Positions 33,380 to 44,208 of a DNA stretch of 64,000 bases are shown piece by piece. Both the position numbers and the translations under genes were made by a program. Numbering within the stretch: the stretch's first letter is position 1; each line of letters opens with the position of its first letter. Location of the stretch: the NCBI RefSeq assembly GCF_002005105.1, contig NZ_MSCV01000014.1, forward strand, positions 1-64,000, written 5' to 3'. The notes under the pieces were generated by a model that searched no databases, was not told where the DNA came from, and saw only the letters and a program-made list of their open reading frames with translations. This stretch comes from Methylocaldum sp. 14B (GTDB taxonomy: Bacteria; Pseudomonadota; Gammaproteobacteria; Methylococcales; Methylococcaceae).

Positions 33380-36300
33380 CTATGTTTTCTTCCAGGCTTC
33401 CGAGTAGGCCGCGGCCATCCGCACAGAGGCATTGGCGAGAAAGCTGGTCGCGATTGTGGCGGGCGTTGCTGCCTCAGCCGCGACGGTGGCCGGCAGGACG
33501 GTATCCAGGGGCGTTTGGCGAAGTTCGTCCGGTCCGACGGCACGCAGCTTCGCCAAGGCAAACGACTGGTCGATGCACCGCACGAGTTCGTCCCATGACC
33601 ATTGGCCATGTTGGTCCCGTCGGCGTTCCGATACGGCTAGCAGCAGAGTCTGTGGGGGTTCGGCATTGGGGGCGTCGTAGTGGAAGCTGATGCCTGTGGT
33701 CTCGTTCTCGTTCGGAATCAGCTCGTGCCATTCGTCGATCACTAGGCCTGACATCGGCTTGCCCGCTTCGAAGGCTTTCGCCGGTTGCATCACGATGGAA
33801 ATGAAATCGTGAACGGGCATCCCTTTGACGGGCAGCGGGTCGGCGACCCAACTTGGGTATGCCGCCGGCCACTGGAATACCTGCAGCGGTGGGAGGCCGC
33901 CCGCGGTGGTCTCTGCGAGGACGCGGGCATGTTGAAGTTGCATGGCGTTTTCGCGCACGTTCGATGCCAGGAAAAGCCAATCGTCGACGTGCTCCGGCTT
34001 AGGCGGGGAGGGAGATAGGCGAGCACCGGAGAAGCCCGCAGGCGGAGCGATTCGCGGCATGACGGGGAACGCTGTTCCAAGCAGGATGCCAGTGACCTCC
34101 CGGCACAACGTCAGGATTTCGCCCTTCGGGACCGGTGTCGGCGTCACATCTTTCTCTTCCGGGGACAGCCGGACTTTCAACTTTTCGTTCGCCTCGTCAA
34201 GGCGCGATTGCATGATGTCTTTGACCCGGATCGCTTGGGTCTTGAGCATTTCGAGAAGCTGCGCGGGCTCGGCAGCGATGTCGGGCGCGGCTTCCGGAAT
34301 ACCGAATTGCGCCGCCACAAGTAGCCGGTCCCGGATGCCGTCTGCATTTAAACTGCCGATGGAGTCCAAATCCTTCATCGCCGCCTCGAAGCCACCCCAC
34401 AAGCTGTCCGCTGCACGCATGCCCGGCGCCGCAGCCGTGACACCAAGCACTCGCTGGACGAGTTCATCGCGATCGATTGCATCTATTTTTTCCTGATCCC
34501 GCCCATGCAAATCCTTGGGGGGGAGCAGATCGCGTTGCGTTACCGGGCGTCCGCTGGTCAACAGCTTGCGCAGTTGTCCTAGCAGGGGCAGAAATTCCCC
34601 TACGGAGCGCGTGCCGGAATTTCCAGTGGAAAAAAACTGGACTTCGACGCCCTCGACCAGCGTGCTCGGGTGCTGCGCATCAAAATTTGAACGCATGGCG
34701 GCGTTCAAATGTCCGGCCAGTTCGCTGATAAAGGCCCGGTTGAAAACGTAGATGAGATCAACGGGTTCGAGCCCGAGTTGATCGAGGGTGATGGTGTAAT
34801 TCACCCGGCCGCCGGTATTGTTCTTCCGGAAGATATAGGTCAAACCGCACACGATCTTGTCCAGGGGGCCCAGAATGGCACCCAGCCAAGCATTTATCTG
34901 GGGTTGAAGGCGTGCGCGTGCCGTCTTTGCCGGAGTAGCGGAGGATTCTTCATTAAAGGCGAGCAGCACGCGATGGGTGATGGAGGTACCGCTGCGCGGT
35001 GTATCGATGACCTCGAACTCCGCGGGAACATGGGTGAATTCCCCGCTGGCGGTGACCGCACCGCCAGCGCGCTCATAGTTGCCTTGAGCGGCCTGATGGA
35101 CGCTTTCCGCAAGCATGAGGTCGGCGCAGGCATCCAATGCGTCGATCAGACTGTCGGCAAGTTCCTCGATGATGAGCCGGTCATTCCGATCCTGCATGAA
35201 ACTGGTGATGAAATCGTCCAGTTGTTTACCTGGCGTTTTGTCCCGGCGGGCTTGAATGATCCGAAGCCCATTGACTACATCTTTCGCGGGAATGGATTCG
35301 GCCCCAGCGGTATCCGTTTCTTCCCTATGGGGCATCGGGAATGCCTGCCGAAGGTAGGGAAGATATTGCTGGAGGGCCGGCTTCCGTTCCCGCAAACTAC
35401 GCTCGAACTTGTAGCCCAGCAACGCGGCGGGGGTCTGCCCGTTGCGTACCCCATCGATAATCCAGAGTGCCTCACGGATGCGGGCGGAAGACAGATCGAT
35501 ATTGAACGCCGTTTTGTCCGGTTGGCTTACACTGGCGCTCCGCAATAGAGCCGCAGTCACGGCCTGACTGAGCGAAGGCGCATGAATCAAGCCGACATTC
35601 GCCGGATCGCGAGTGACCCGGCCACCGTTCTTTGGCAGAAGTTCCGTAGGTAAGTCGTCGACCGGCGTGGGTGTTGGATCCGCCTCAATATTCTCGACCC
35701 AGCCAAAGGCACCGATATAAATGCCCTCCGAGTATTTCTCAATCGGCCGGTGATTCAAATCGTACCGCAGGATCTGCGGCGCCGCGGTGCGGGAGAAGAC
35801 ATGGAAGGTCTGCTCGGCATCTCCGGGATAAAGAGGATGAATGCGGTCTCCACGGGAATCTTCGCGCCACGCGCGAAAAGCCATCAGACGCTGATAGACC
35901 CAGCCCGTCAGCCAAGCATCGAGCCGATAGCCGGCGAGATCGACGTGTTCGGCGAAGAGCCGCTCCAACCGTGCCGTGGGAAGGTTCTGAAGATGGACGA
36001 GAGCACGGTGTAACTCGTCAACGTCCCCGAAAATCTGGCTCCAGTAGTTGCCAAGCTCACGCCGATAGTGCTCCCGGCCTGCGAGGACTTGAAGTGCGGT
36101 GGGATTGGGCAAAGCGACAGCCGCCAGCTGAGGCAGGTTAACCTCGGTTTCGAGTAAATCCCAATAGGTGCGGTCAAAAATAAAATACAGGTTATAAAGC
36201 TCTTTCTCACGAAACTCGCTCCAGGGCGTCCCGTTCAGATAGTGATGCAATCGCATTGCCCCAAACGCATACTCGTACAGGTAACTGTGGCGAAGAAGCA

Positions 36301-38347
36301 TATAAAGCAGCGCAGAAACGGGTTCGGTTTTGTCGCCCTCTCCGGCGCGCTGGATACCCTTGCGAATCTCGGGCAAGGGAAGCTCGGCTAACAGCTTGAT
36401 GTAATTCGGATATCCACCATCGATCGCGCGCGATTCGGACAGCGGCAGATTGTCGATCACGTCGCCGGAGAGCGGCGGCACCAATTTCCGATTCACGCCA
36501 TTTGCTCCGGCCTCCGCGCCCGCCAGGATCTGTGTCCAAACGGCCCCATAAAATGTAAGGTCAAAGATCCTGGGCTGCTCTCCGAGCAAGGATGGGAACT
36601 CATTCCTGAAGCGGGCAAACCGGGTTTGCCGCAGCCCTTCCAACGCGGCCAGAGCCGCTTCCTTCTTACGTTCATTCCGGAAGTCCAAGTAATTCCGGAG
36701 GTATTCCGGCCCCACAAGGCGTTCGCTACGATATTCCGCCGACGCCGCTTGTAGTCCCAAAATGCTAATCAGGCGGGCATCCGCGTCATCGCCGGGGTCC
36801 TTGCTTGCGCCGGCGAGCGGGAGCTTCGGAACAAGCTCCATCCATGCTTTCGACAGAAGGATAAGCTTGTGCTGAAGGACCCCGGTAAATTCGTCGATAA
36901 ATGATTCATTCCATTCCGGCACCCGATCCTCGGCCGCCTGCAGCATGTCGCCGGACACAGGCAGAACGCCGTAGGGCTGATCGCCCACCCGGATTGCCGG
37001 CAGTGGCCCCCTTCCGAACACGAAGTGTGTGAAGAAGAAACGGGTCGCCAGCAGCAGGCGTTCTCCTCGATTCCAATCACGCCGCAGCTCTTCCGGGCTC
37101 TCGAAAAGCGGCGGGAGCATTTGCTGGAGATAGTAACCAAAGGTTCCGGCCCACAGAGCCCGCTTCATCGAAATGGATTCCCGACCGTCTTCGCAACCGG
37201 CATGGCGGACATAACGCAGGGCTTCGGGTGCGATCCCGAGTGCGTGGGCTAGGCGGAGGCCGTCCGCTTCATCTTCGTATTTTCTATCCTTCAGGTCTTT
37301 GCCCCGAAATTCCCCGCCCTCTTGTAACCAGTTAAGGACTTCGTCAGGGTCCGGCTCCAAGCGAACATCGTTGTCCTCGGTGATATTCGTAGGTGTCCCT
37401 TGGGGCACCAGGGAGAATCCATCAGAATAGAGGTGGTCCTCGATCAGTTTTTCCAGCAGCTCCTTAGAAGCTTTCTCATCCGACGAAAAGCGCACACCCA
37501 ATACCACGAGCCGCTCTATCTTCCGCACGTCTCCGAGTTTGCTCAGGGGTATCGATATCCCCATGCCCACCTTTTCCGCCTCGGAAAAATCTGCCTGCCA
37601 GAGGAGTTCCGGCGGATATTCGAAGTCCTCATGCTTCTCGTTGATAAATCCCATGTTCGGCCGGGTGGGATCAAACCCCATTTCTAGGCCATCCGGGATG
37701 GGACCGCCGAGGACCTCCGGCATGAGAAGACGATCCCCCGGACCGTACAACCGAAACACCAAGCGCTCGGGAAGAGTCCAAACCGCGGGGATCCGTAGGG
37801 GCGCATTGATCAATTCCGGACCCTTTGGGGCTGTCGGGTCCGTTGCCTGCCTGATCCAGGCGGCACGCCTAATCCCAAAACGTCCAACCATACCTCGCCA
37901 GATTTCGGCCTGAGTGAGTGTTTCGGAATCAATTTTGTTTTTTGGGCTAGACCAAAACAGATTCCCGACCGCTTTTTCATTCTCCGTCAGCCTGGATTCG
38001 TGGGACTGCACCGAGATATCGTCGGGGTAAACCCGAATTCGCAGACTTCCACCCTGCGGTGCGTCCGAAAATCGTGTTTGCACGCGCAAAGGGAACAGCA
38101 ATATGGGAATCTCCCCTTTCAAATCATCCATGAAGACGCGAGGGTCGACATACTGATCTATGACGGCCTTTTCCTCTCCACGAGCCGCTTCGATTTTCTC
38201 CCGTAACGGTTTGATGGCCCGATCGGACTCTTCATTGGCGATGGCAAAGGACTGGAAGTTCCGTTCGAGTTCTTGCCGCAACGCCAAATGCCGATCGCGG
38301 AGTTTGGCAACCCGGGTTCGAAAGAGGTCCAGAGAGGCTATAGACAC
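33380..38347 (-). CDS. uncharacterised giant cluster protein, 1655 aa
   Basis: The largest protein in the window, not recognised. Residues about 1-65 are a predicted coiled coil (FRTRVAKLRDRHLALRQELE and further Glu/Lys/Arg heptads). The following several hundred residues mix beta-rich segments and helices; a block near 440-470 (FFFTHFVFGRGPLPAIRVG, then QPYGVLPV) stands out as conserved-looking. A long helical central part (about 900-1350) follows, and the C-terminal 300 residues contain DWLFLASNVRENAM and AYPSWVADPLPV. No signal peptide, membrane helix or catalytic motif is present. The size suggests a scaffold, shell or needle-like assembly component (inference). It starts 98 bases after the 1090-aa gene. 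Confidence 0.65.
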   Translation of the reverse strand: MSIASLDLFRTRVAKLRDRHLALRQELERNFQSFAIANEESDRAIKPLREKIEAARGEEKAVIDQYVDPRVFMDDLKGEIPILLFPLRVQTRFSDAPQGGSLRIRVYPDDISVQSHESRLTENEKAVGNLFWSSPKNKIDSETLTQAEIWRGMVGRFGIRRAAWIRQATDPTAPKGPELINAPLRIPAVWTLPERLVFRLYGPGDRLLMPEVLGGPIPDGLEMGFDPTRPNMGFINEKHEDFEYPPELLWQADFSEAEKVGMGISIPLSKLGDVRKIERLVVLGVRFSSDEKASKELLEKLIEDHLYSDGFSLVPQGTPTNITEDNDVRLEPDPDEVLNWLQEGGEFRGKDLKDRKYEDEADGLRLAHALGIAPEALRYVRHAGCEDGRESISMKRALWAGTFGYYLQQMLPPLFESPEELRRDWNRGERLLLATRFFFTHFVFGRGPLPAIRVGDQPYGVLPVSGDMLQAAEDRVPEWNESFIDEFTGVLQHKLILLSKAWMELVPKLPLAGASKDPGDDADARLISILGLQAASAEYRSERLVGPEYLRNYLDFRNERKKEAALAALEGLRQTRFARFRNEFPSLLGEQPRIFDLTFYGAVWTQILAGAEAGANGVNRKLVPPLSGDVIDNLPLSESRAIDGGYPNYIKLLAELPLPEIRKGIQRAGEGDKTEPVSALLYMLLRHSYLYEYAFGAMRLHHYLNGTPWSEFREKELYNLYFIFDRTYWDLLETEVNLPQLAAVALPNPTALQVLAGREHYRRELGNYWSQIFGDVDELHRALVHLQNLPTARLERLFAEHVDLAGYRLDAWLTGWVYQRLMAFRAWREDSRGDRIHPLYPGDAEQTFHVFSRTAAPQILRYDLNHRPIEKYSEGIYIGAFGWVENIEADPTPTPVDDLPTELLPKNGGRVTRDPANVGLIHAPSLSQAVTAALLRSASVSQPDKTAFNIDLSSARIREALWIIDGVRNGQTPAALLGYKFERSLRERKPALQQYLPYLRQAFPMPHREETDTAGAESIPAKDVVNGLRIIQARRDKTPGKQLDDFITSFMQDRNDRLIIEELADSLIDALDACADLMLAESVHQAAQGNYERAGGAVTASGEFTHVPAEFEVIDTPRSGTSITHRVLLAFNEESSATPAKTARARLQPQINAWLGAILGPLDKIVCGLTYIFRKNNTGGRVNYTITLDQLGLEPVDLIYVFNRAFISELAGHLNAAMRSNFDAQHPSTLVEGVEVQFFSTGNSGTRSVGEFLPLLGQLRKLLTSGRPVTQRDLLPPKDLHGRDQEKIDAIDRDELVQRVLGVTAAAPGMRAADSLWGGFEAAMKDLDSIGSLNADGIRDRLLVAAQFGIPEAAPDIAAEPAQLLEMLKTQAIRVKDIMQSRLDEANEKLKVRLSPEEKDVTPTPVPKGEILTLCREVTGILLGTAFPVMPRIAPPAGFSGARLSPSPPKPEHVDDWLFLASNVRENAMQLQHARVLAETTAGGLPPLQVFQWPAAYPSWVADPLPVKGMPVHDFISIVMQPAKAFEAGKPMSGLVIDEWHELIPNENETTGISFHYDAPNAEPPQTLLLAVSERRRDQHGQWSWDELVRCIDQSFALAKLRAVGPDELRQTPLDTVLPATVAAEAATPATIATSFLANASVRMAAAYSEAWKKT

Positions 38348-38445
38348 GGGCTTAGTCCTCTACGGTCACAGGAAGCAGAGGTCGGGCAGCTCATATATCG
38401 TCCTCGTCGATCATTTGATGTCATGTCTATTCTCAGTCTCATGGG

Positions 38446-41400
38446 CTACGGGCCGTCTTCAATTCCCTGCAGCATTTTGCTGGCGTGAAAATAAACGCTG
38501 ACCGGGCTTTGCAAGAGAATCATCGCCATGTCCGCAGCATCTTTATTCCAGGTGGCAGATGTCGGAGGATTATCGATGTCCAAGATATCTGCCACCTTGC
38601 TGTGATCCAAATTAGGCTTGTTGCGGTCCAGATCAATGGCAGCCAGATCCGCATACTCTTTTAAGGTCTTCACCAGAGAAGCCCAGCTCAGATCGCGGGC
38701 TTTTTTGCTTGGGCGGCCCTTGTCGTCGACGATTTTCGCGAGATCCGCATCTTGTTTCGGAGGCGATTTAGGCTCATCCAAACCAAACCGCGGTTCCGCG
38801 AAGCGTTCCCGCAACACGAAATACCAGCCCAGATTCACTCGCTCACCTTCTCCAGCATCCACTCCGATAACTTCGCCCTTCTCAAGGTTGAATCCATAAC
38901 CGAATATGTCGGCGGCCAATTGAATTGGCCCAAAAACAGGGTTTTGCCGCTGAGAGTTTGTTGGTTCGTCAAGGTCATTGCCCGGCTTGCGGTTTAGGTG
39001 TTCAAAACCATCGTCCTTCGGACGCGGTTTCGGATTCGGAACCGCCTTCACCGCGAAGACTTCGGTATTCGGATAACGCCGCAACAGGTCGCCTCGAATC
39101 ACCAGAACGAGGTTGCTGGTGACTTTTTTGCCAATGGGGCGGTTACCGCCCAGTTCGGTTAACTTCCCTTCGGATTTCCAGCCATGGATAGGGTGTATGT
39201 CGCGGAACATTTCGACGATGCGTCCCTGGCTGTCATGGGCACGGGGAATACCCGCCACATCCCAGAACTGGCGGAAATAGCTCCCTCGCCGATCGGTGGG
39301 ATAGCCGCGCCAGAGGAGTTCACGCCCCATTTCGTGATTGAGGCCTACCAGGAAGCTTTCGATGAAGCGCCAGTTGGTCTCGAGCAGGGTCACGGTGTTG
39401 TTTTCGATTTTCGAAAGGTTCGGAACCAGGTGCTCCTCGGAAAGCTTTCTGAGAAACGCATAGGTGGCATCGTCAAAACTTGGATACGCCATAATGGCTT
39501 CAAGAGGATCGTAGGATGGTAGTTTCACCCATGGCGGCAGCATGAAGAACAGACGGACCCGCTCAGGTACGGTGATATATGGAATGAGTGATTTTCGGAG
39601 GGTAGCGGCCGTACTTGCCACATCGAGCATTGGGCGGGGCTTCGGCTCGGGTATGGGCAGCGTGAGCCATTCCGTGGCATTCAAGGCGGCCTGACGGAAA
39701 TTCCAGGCCGCCGAGGAGAAAATCGGGTTTTCAGGCGCAGGGGCGCGGTCTTCGATCCGAACCTGCGGCGTCTCGCCCGGATTAGCCAGCGGCACCCATC
39801 CACCCGCCACCTGCGCTTCTTCGACTGCCTGGGGCGTTAAGCCTTCCGCCGACAGCGCGGGCTTGCTGTGGCATACGGCCAGGCTGTCCAGTAAAAAGCG
39901 GGCGATGATGCCTATAGCGGGAAGCTTCTCGACCAGGATCAACAACTGCTCCAGGAAGTTTCTGATGAACGGCGGCAGCCTTTTCCAGAGGCCGCACAAC
40001 CAACCGATTTCTCCGGGAACCCGATGCCTGTCTCCCCAGGTCGCAAGAGTCAGACGATCCTCCGGCTGGTTCAACGGCGGGGCAAGGCTGGCGCGCCCGG
40101 CGGCCAGCGCCTCAAGGACCGGCTTGAGGCCACCTTTCGCCCCTCCGAACCGCTTGGTGATCGGACCATTGGCTCGCAAAATGCGGCGCATGGTCGTTTG
40201 CACCGCGGCCTGCGGAAGGATGCTGGCATCGATGACGCCGAAGACCGTGCGGCGTTCCCCCGTCTCGGCCAGCACCTTGGGGTGAACGAAAGCGGTGGTC
40301 GCCAACAGGTTGGCTTCCGAAAGTGCAGTGAAATGCTTCAACTCGACAGAGGTCAGCAACTCGCGAAAGAATTGCGCGCGAAAGCGGAAGCGGTTAGCCT
40401 CGAAAAGTTCGCCGTACTGCCTCCAGGCACGAGCCATGAAGTCCTCCTGGTTTTTCTGGACCACCTGTGTGCCGAAAGCCGCCGCCACGCGGTTGCTCGG
40501 GTCCAGGTTGATCTGTTCTAACCAGCGGTCTTCGGCCTGGGCGGGTTCTAGTGCTTCGATATTCGCTTGCCAGCGACCATAGCTTGGCGGCAAAACGATG
40601 GGAAGCTTGATGCCGCTGGGGAGCTCCGGAGCGCCGCTCAGCCGATTTTGGGTATTGATGGTCCACACTTCGCCCAGATTGATGAAGTCCGCCAGCCAGC
40701 TCTGAAAGTCGGCCTTGCTTTGCGCCTCCCAAAAGTCCGCGCTCGGCTTGGCGCCAGGGATCTGCAACGCACCTTCCAGGTCGAGAACGGGCCTGGCAGG
40801 TTCAGGTACTCCGGACTTTTGTGGCGGGATGTTCAGAATCTTAGGTATGGATCCTTTTCCTTTTTCGGGCATACCAGGTAGCGGCCGCGAGAGATCCATT
40901 GGGCGCCGTCCTACGGTCTTGTCGGGAGCCTTCGCCTTCAGGCGTGCCGCCAACGCCTCGAAATCCCCCTCCGTGCCGGTCCGAAACTGCCAGTGAAAAT
41001 AGACCGGCAGTGTCGTGGAACTCGCCCGGTCCCACGCAAAGGGCCGGTTGGGCTGAATCGCCTGGGGCACCAGGCCGGCACGGCGCCCTGTTTCGAAAGT
41101 CGGTACCAGAAAAGCCCGATAGGCCTTGTTCGGTTGCAACCTGCGAGGTGCAAGTAGCCGGGAGCATCCCAGCGCCGGATTTCCGGTCAGCGCAGCGGCA
41201 GTCGCACGGGGATTCGCAGAGGAGGCGGAAATGGAATTCAAATGGGTGTGAGCCCAGGCCCAGAGTTGGTCGGGCGGCGGCAATTTGGCAGCATGCTCCT
41301 TTTGAATGGAGATGAATGGCGGTAGCTCCGGGCCCTGATCCTTAGGCCCTTCAAATTCGCCCTCTTCCAGAACGATCAGCGCGACCCATGGCAGCAGCCT

Positions 41401-41718
41401 GTCCCCCGCGGGCGCTTGCGGCGAATACCGCCAGGGAAAGTCCTCGTCAAAGAACTCAATGGCCGCCAGGTAATTGGGTTCGAAATCGTTGGTGAGAGGA
41501 CGAGGCTCCACCCGGATGATCGCCCGTGGATCGATGCCGCGAAGATCGCCCGGCCCTATAAGCCTGATGGTTCGGGAGAAAGACTCCTCGTTGGAACCGA
41601 TCTTTGCCTGAATGCTTACTTCCAGTTCGCCTCGACCATCGGTCCCGCGATCGACGGCGGACGCCAATCCGGTGCGGTAGAAGGGCAAGAACGTGTAATG
41701 GGCTAAAGACTCTACCAT
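38446..41718 (-). CDS. uncharacterised giant cluster protein, 1090 aa
   Basis: Not recognised. It begins with HYTFLPFYRTGLASAV and a beta-rich first 130 residues containing FEPNYLAAIEFFDEDFPWRY, an aromatic/acidic block that looks conserved. A proline-rich middle (about 300-340) and long helical stretches follow. Near 800-930 is a second conserved-looking section (ETNWRFIESFLVGLNHEMGR, then RGSYFRQFWDVAG). The C-terminus ends in SPVSVYFHASKML. No export signal, membrane helix or enzyme motif is seen. It starts 3 bases after the DUF6603 gene stop, so translation is coupled. Confidence 0.65.
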   Translation of the reverse strand: MVESLAHYTFLPFYRTGLASAVDRGTDGRGELEVSIQAKIGSNEESFSRTIRLIGPGDLRGIDPRAIIRVEPRPLTNDFEPNYLAAIEFFDEDFPWRYSPQAPAGDRLLPWVALIVLEEGEFEGPKDQGPELPPFISIQKEHAAKLPPPDQLWAWAHTHLNSISASSANPRATAAALTGNPALGCSRLLAPRRLQPNKAYRAFLVPTFETGRRAGLVPQAIQPNRPFAWDRASSTTLPVYFHWQFRTGTEGDFEALAARLKAKAPDKTVGRRPMDLSRPLPGMPEKGKGSIPKILNIPPQKSGVPEPARPVLDLEGALQIPGAKPSADFWEAQSKADFQSWLADFINLGEVWTINTQNRLSGAPELPSGIKLPIVLPPSYGRWQANIEALEPAQAEDRWLEQINLDPSNRVAAAFGTQVVQKNQEDFMARAWRQYGELFEANRFRFRAQFFRELLTSVELKHFTALSEANLLATTAFVHPKVLAETGERRTVFGVIDASILPQAAVQTTMRRILRANGPITKRFGGAKGGLKPVLEALAAGRASLAPPLNQPEDRLTLATWGDRHRVPGEIGWLCGLWKRLPPFIRNFLEQLLILVEKLPAIGIIARFLLDSLAVCHSKPALSAEGLTPQAVEEAQVAGGWVPLANPGETPQVRIEDRAPAPENPIFSSAAWNFRQAALNATEWLTLPIPEPKPRPMLDVASTAATLRKSLIPYITVPERVRLFFMLPPWVKLPSYDPLEAIMAYPSFDDATYAFLRKLSEEHLVPNLSKIENNTVTLLETNWRFIESFLVGLNHEMGRELLWRGYPTDRRGSYFRQFWDVAGIPRAHDSQGRIVEMFRDIHPIHGWKSEGKLTELGGNRPIGKKVTSNLVLVIRGDLLRRYPNTEVFAVKAVPNPKPRPKDDGFEHLNRKPGNDLDEPTNSQRQNPVFGPIQLAADIFGYGFNLEKGEVIGVDAGEGERVNLGWYFVLRERFAEPRFGLDEPKSPPKQDADLAKIVDDKGRPSKKARDLSWASLVKTLKEYADLAAIDLDRNKPNLDHSKVADILDIDNPPTSATWNKDAADMAMILLQSPVSVYFHASKMLQGIEDGP

Positions 41719-41721
41719 GGC

Positions 41722-44208
41722 CTACACCAATTCATTCTCGGAGATAACCAGGAGCTTGCCAGCAAGGCTGGGATTCAATGCCACGGCATCCGCGTGAGCG
41801 CGTTTTGCCGTGACGTGGTTATCCAGGACCCCTATGCCCGCAATCGGCGTCAAGGTCGCCTTGTCGACCACACAGTAACCTGGGGTTACCCTCTTCACCT
41901 CGGCACCCGTCGGCAGGCTGGCAACGCGATCCTTGTAAATGCTGGATCGTGCGATTGCGGCACCGCGGAGGAGATTGGCCGCTTCCGAAGCCCGGACGTT
42001 GAACAGCAGTAATTTTGCGAGCGACTGCGGAGCGTCTTCAGCAACGGGGTCGATGACGTGGGCTTCGTATACGAGATCGCGCCGCACGGCTTTTGTGAAC
42101 TCGACCAATGCGGCCCCATCCGCCCGCACCCCACTCTTGAAGCTTCGGAACGCGGGTGCCGAGATCTTTTCGTCGTTGCTCAGCTCGAAGAATTGCGCCG
42201 GGGCGAACTCGCTTTTCAGCGGCAGAACCTCCAACGCGGGAAGACTGCCGTGCTTCGTCTTCATGCCGATGATGTCGAAGAACCGTGCGCCGGCTGGCAC
42301 GGCCGCGCCGAAACGCTGCAAGGTTTCGTTCAAGGGCAGCGTATGTTGATTGAATTCAAGGGTCGCCGAGGGATGGGCTAGGGTTTCATTTTCGGCGATT
42401 GAAAGCCTGGGCACCAATTGGACAACAAGCTGGCCTTGCCCCGGCCAGGTTGCGCTCCAGTTTTTCGGGTTTCTTCCCTGCTCGCGGAATCGTTCCTCGA
42501 CCATCACATCCGGCACGGCGGGCGCTTCGCCGCCACCGAAGGTTTCATGAACCGGAACGTTGTGCTTTATGAGCAGATACCTGAATTTCGCTTCACCATC
42601 CACCTGCCAACGGACCGGCCCCTGCAGCCGCACGTCGAGACCGACGCTCATTATGTCCTCGCCGAACGCCATGACCGCGACCGCCCCGCCAAAAGAGGCG
42701 TCAAAGTAAAGCGGTGAAAGCTGTACGAGCACGTCATAGCCCAGGAAACCCCTGATCCCGAAGCCCGCTGCGGCGGCATATATTTCGATGCGGGCGCCGT
42801 GCTGTAAGGTATTACTGGTGACGGCATAGTAAGACTCGATCCGAAGCCGAGGATTGTCCGAAGTGGGCAAGAGATTGATCGAGACCCGCCGTGTCCCAGC
42901 GATGTCCAGATCGGAGGCCGGTACGTACTTCGGGCTAAACCCTCCTACGGTCACCGCAAAATTGGCGTTGGCTCCCCAGCGCAGGCGAGCCGCCATGTCG
43001 CCGTCGAGCGCGAACGTAAGCAGGCGGGAGTCAAAGAGACTCGAGTCGAAACGGAGGAATCGCGCAGCAAAATCGATGCTGCCCGCAAAGTTGACCTGGA
43101 TGCGGAGCGGGGCTGCATCGATGCCCGGCGGGACAAGTACCTTCAGGATCCCGAGAATGGCGAACTTCGGATCGGGCACCTGGATGATGAGACCGAGCGA
43201 CAATGTCATCATGCCGGTGGGTTTTCCCCAGCCCATTTCGATCATCGGCCCCACGACGAACTGGTTTTCGAGCACTGGAAAGAAACGGGAAAGATCGCTG
43301 AAGATTCGAGGAGCATCAGCCACCGGGTTCGGCGGGAACATAATGCTGGCGATCGCGTTGGTACGCACGCCGTCCTTTAATGCAGCCAGATCGGCGCTCC
43401 GATTCAGGCCCAACAGTCCGCCGACCGCGTTGATGGTAAAGCCAAACCCAATATCCAAACCTACGGGCCTGAAGTCCGCGCTAAGAATTGCCAAAAGAGA
43501 AAAGCTGGGCCGAGTATTGATAAGAACGTTGGCCGTTACACCTATCCCTAAAAGCTCAACCGAGATCGTTCCGAAATAAAGCCCTTTGTCATGGTCGATC
43601 GATAGAAACCCGCCGCCATTTAATATCCCTGCGACATCGAGATTTAGACCGGCTCCGGTCGGCGGTTTGAATGCTATTGTGGTTCCAAAAGGTATTGCAC
43701 CTAAGGGATCAGCCCCCGAAACGGAGAAATCCGCCATTATGCCGATGCGTTGCACCGACGTGTCGATCACATCAAGAAACGAGCCCGTGACATCGGCAGA
43801 TAACTCGATGGCGAGTTTTGAGTCAGCTTGCAGCCGTGGAGTGGCAATGAGATGCAAGGCATTGAGCTTCACGAACGGACGCTGGGCACGAATCGGGAGG
43901 GTCACCTGTAGCGCCCCGCCACCGGCAAAGGACACGCCCTTTTCGCTATCCCAACGAACCGTCAAATCAAAGGGCTGGCTATCCTGAAGGCCAGGCACTA
44001 GCGCTTCAAGGAAAGAATCGCCGTTGGATCCCAGTCGAACGAAGCACTTCTTGAAGCCAGCCTCCGCGGAGAGACCTTGTGCGACCTCGAGCTCCAGATC
44101 AAGTGCAACATCCGTTCGATAAAGCCCTATCCCACCGGGAATGGTGAGCAGCGGCACGGGTTGTGCGGAACCGTCGCCTAGGTTGAATTTCAACTTCTCG
44201 TTCGCCAT
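41722..44208 (-). CDS. DUF6603-type large beta-rich protein, 828 aa
   Basis: An 828-aa protein that I match from memory to the DUF6603 family. Supporting blocks are NAVGGLLGLNRSADLAALKDG, FFPVLENQFVVGPMIEMGWG, TLSLGLIIQVPDPKFAILG, and IRGFLGYDVLVQLSPLYFDA, spread over about 240-510. The long succession of alternating hydrophobic strands resembles an extended beta-barrel or beta-solenoid, yet there is no signal peptide. The family's function is not established. It overlaps the upstream 332-aa gene by one base (TAATG) and is 3 bases from the 1090-aa gene, so the three are made together. Confidence 0.7.
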   Translation of the reverse strand: MANEKLKFNLGDGSAQPVPLLTIPGGIGLYRTDVALDLELEVAQGLSAEAGFKKCFVRLGSNGDSFLEALVPGLQDSQPFDLTVRWDSEKGVSFAGGGALQVTLPIRAQRPFVKLNALHLIATPRLQADSKLAIELSADVTGSFLDVIDTSVQRIGIMADFSVSGADPLGAIPFGTTIAFKPPTGAGLNLDVAGILNGGGFLSIDHDKGLYFGTISVELLGIGVTANVLINTRPSFSLLAILSADFRPVGLDIGFGFTINAVGGLLGLNRSADLAALKDGVRTNAIASIMFPPNPVADAPRIFSDLSRFFPVLENQFVVGPMIEMGWGKPTGMMTLSLGLIIQVPDPKFAILGILKVLVPPGIDAAPLRIQVNFAGSIDFAARFLRFDSSLFDSRLLTFALDGDMAARLRWGANANFAVTVGGFSPKYVPASDLDIAGTRRVSINLLPTSDNPRLRIESYYAVTSNTLQHGARIEIYAAAAGFGIRGFLGYDVLVQLSPLYFDASFGGAVAVMAFGEDIMSVGLDVRLQGPVRWQVDGEAKFRYLLIKHNVPVHETFGGGEAPAVPDVMVEERFREQGRNPKNWSATWPGQGQLVVQLVPRLSIAENETLAHPSATLEFNQHTLPLNETLQRFGAAVPAGARFFDIIGMKTKHGSLPALEVLPLKSEFAPAQFFELSNDEKISAPAFRSFKSGVRADGAALVEFTKAVRRDLVYEAHVIDPVAEDAPQSLAKLLLFNVRASEAANLLRGAAIARSSIYKDRVASLPTGAEVKRVTPGYCVVDKATLTPIAGIGVLDNHVTAKRAHADAVALNPSLAGKLLVISENELV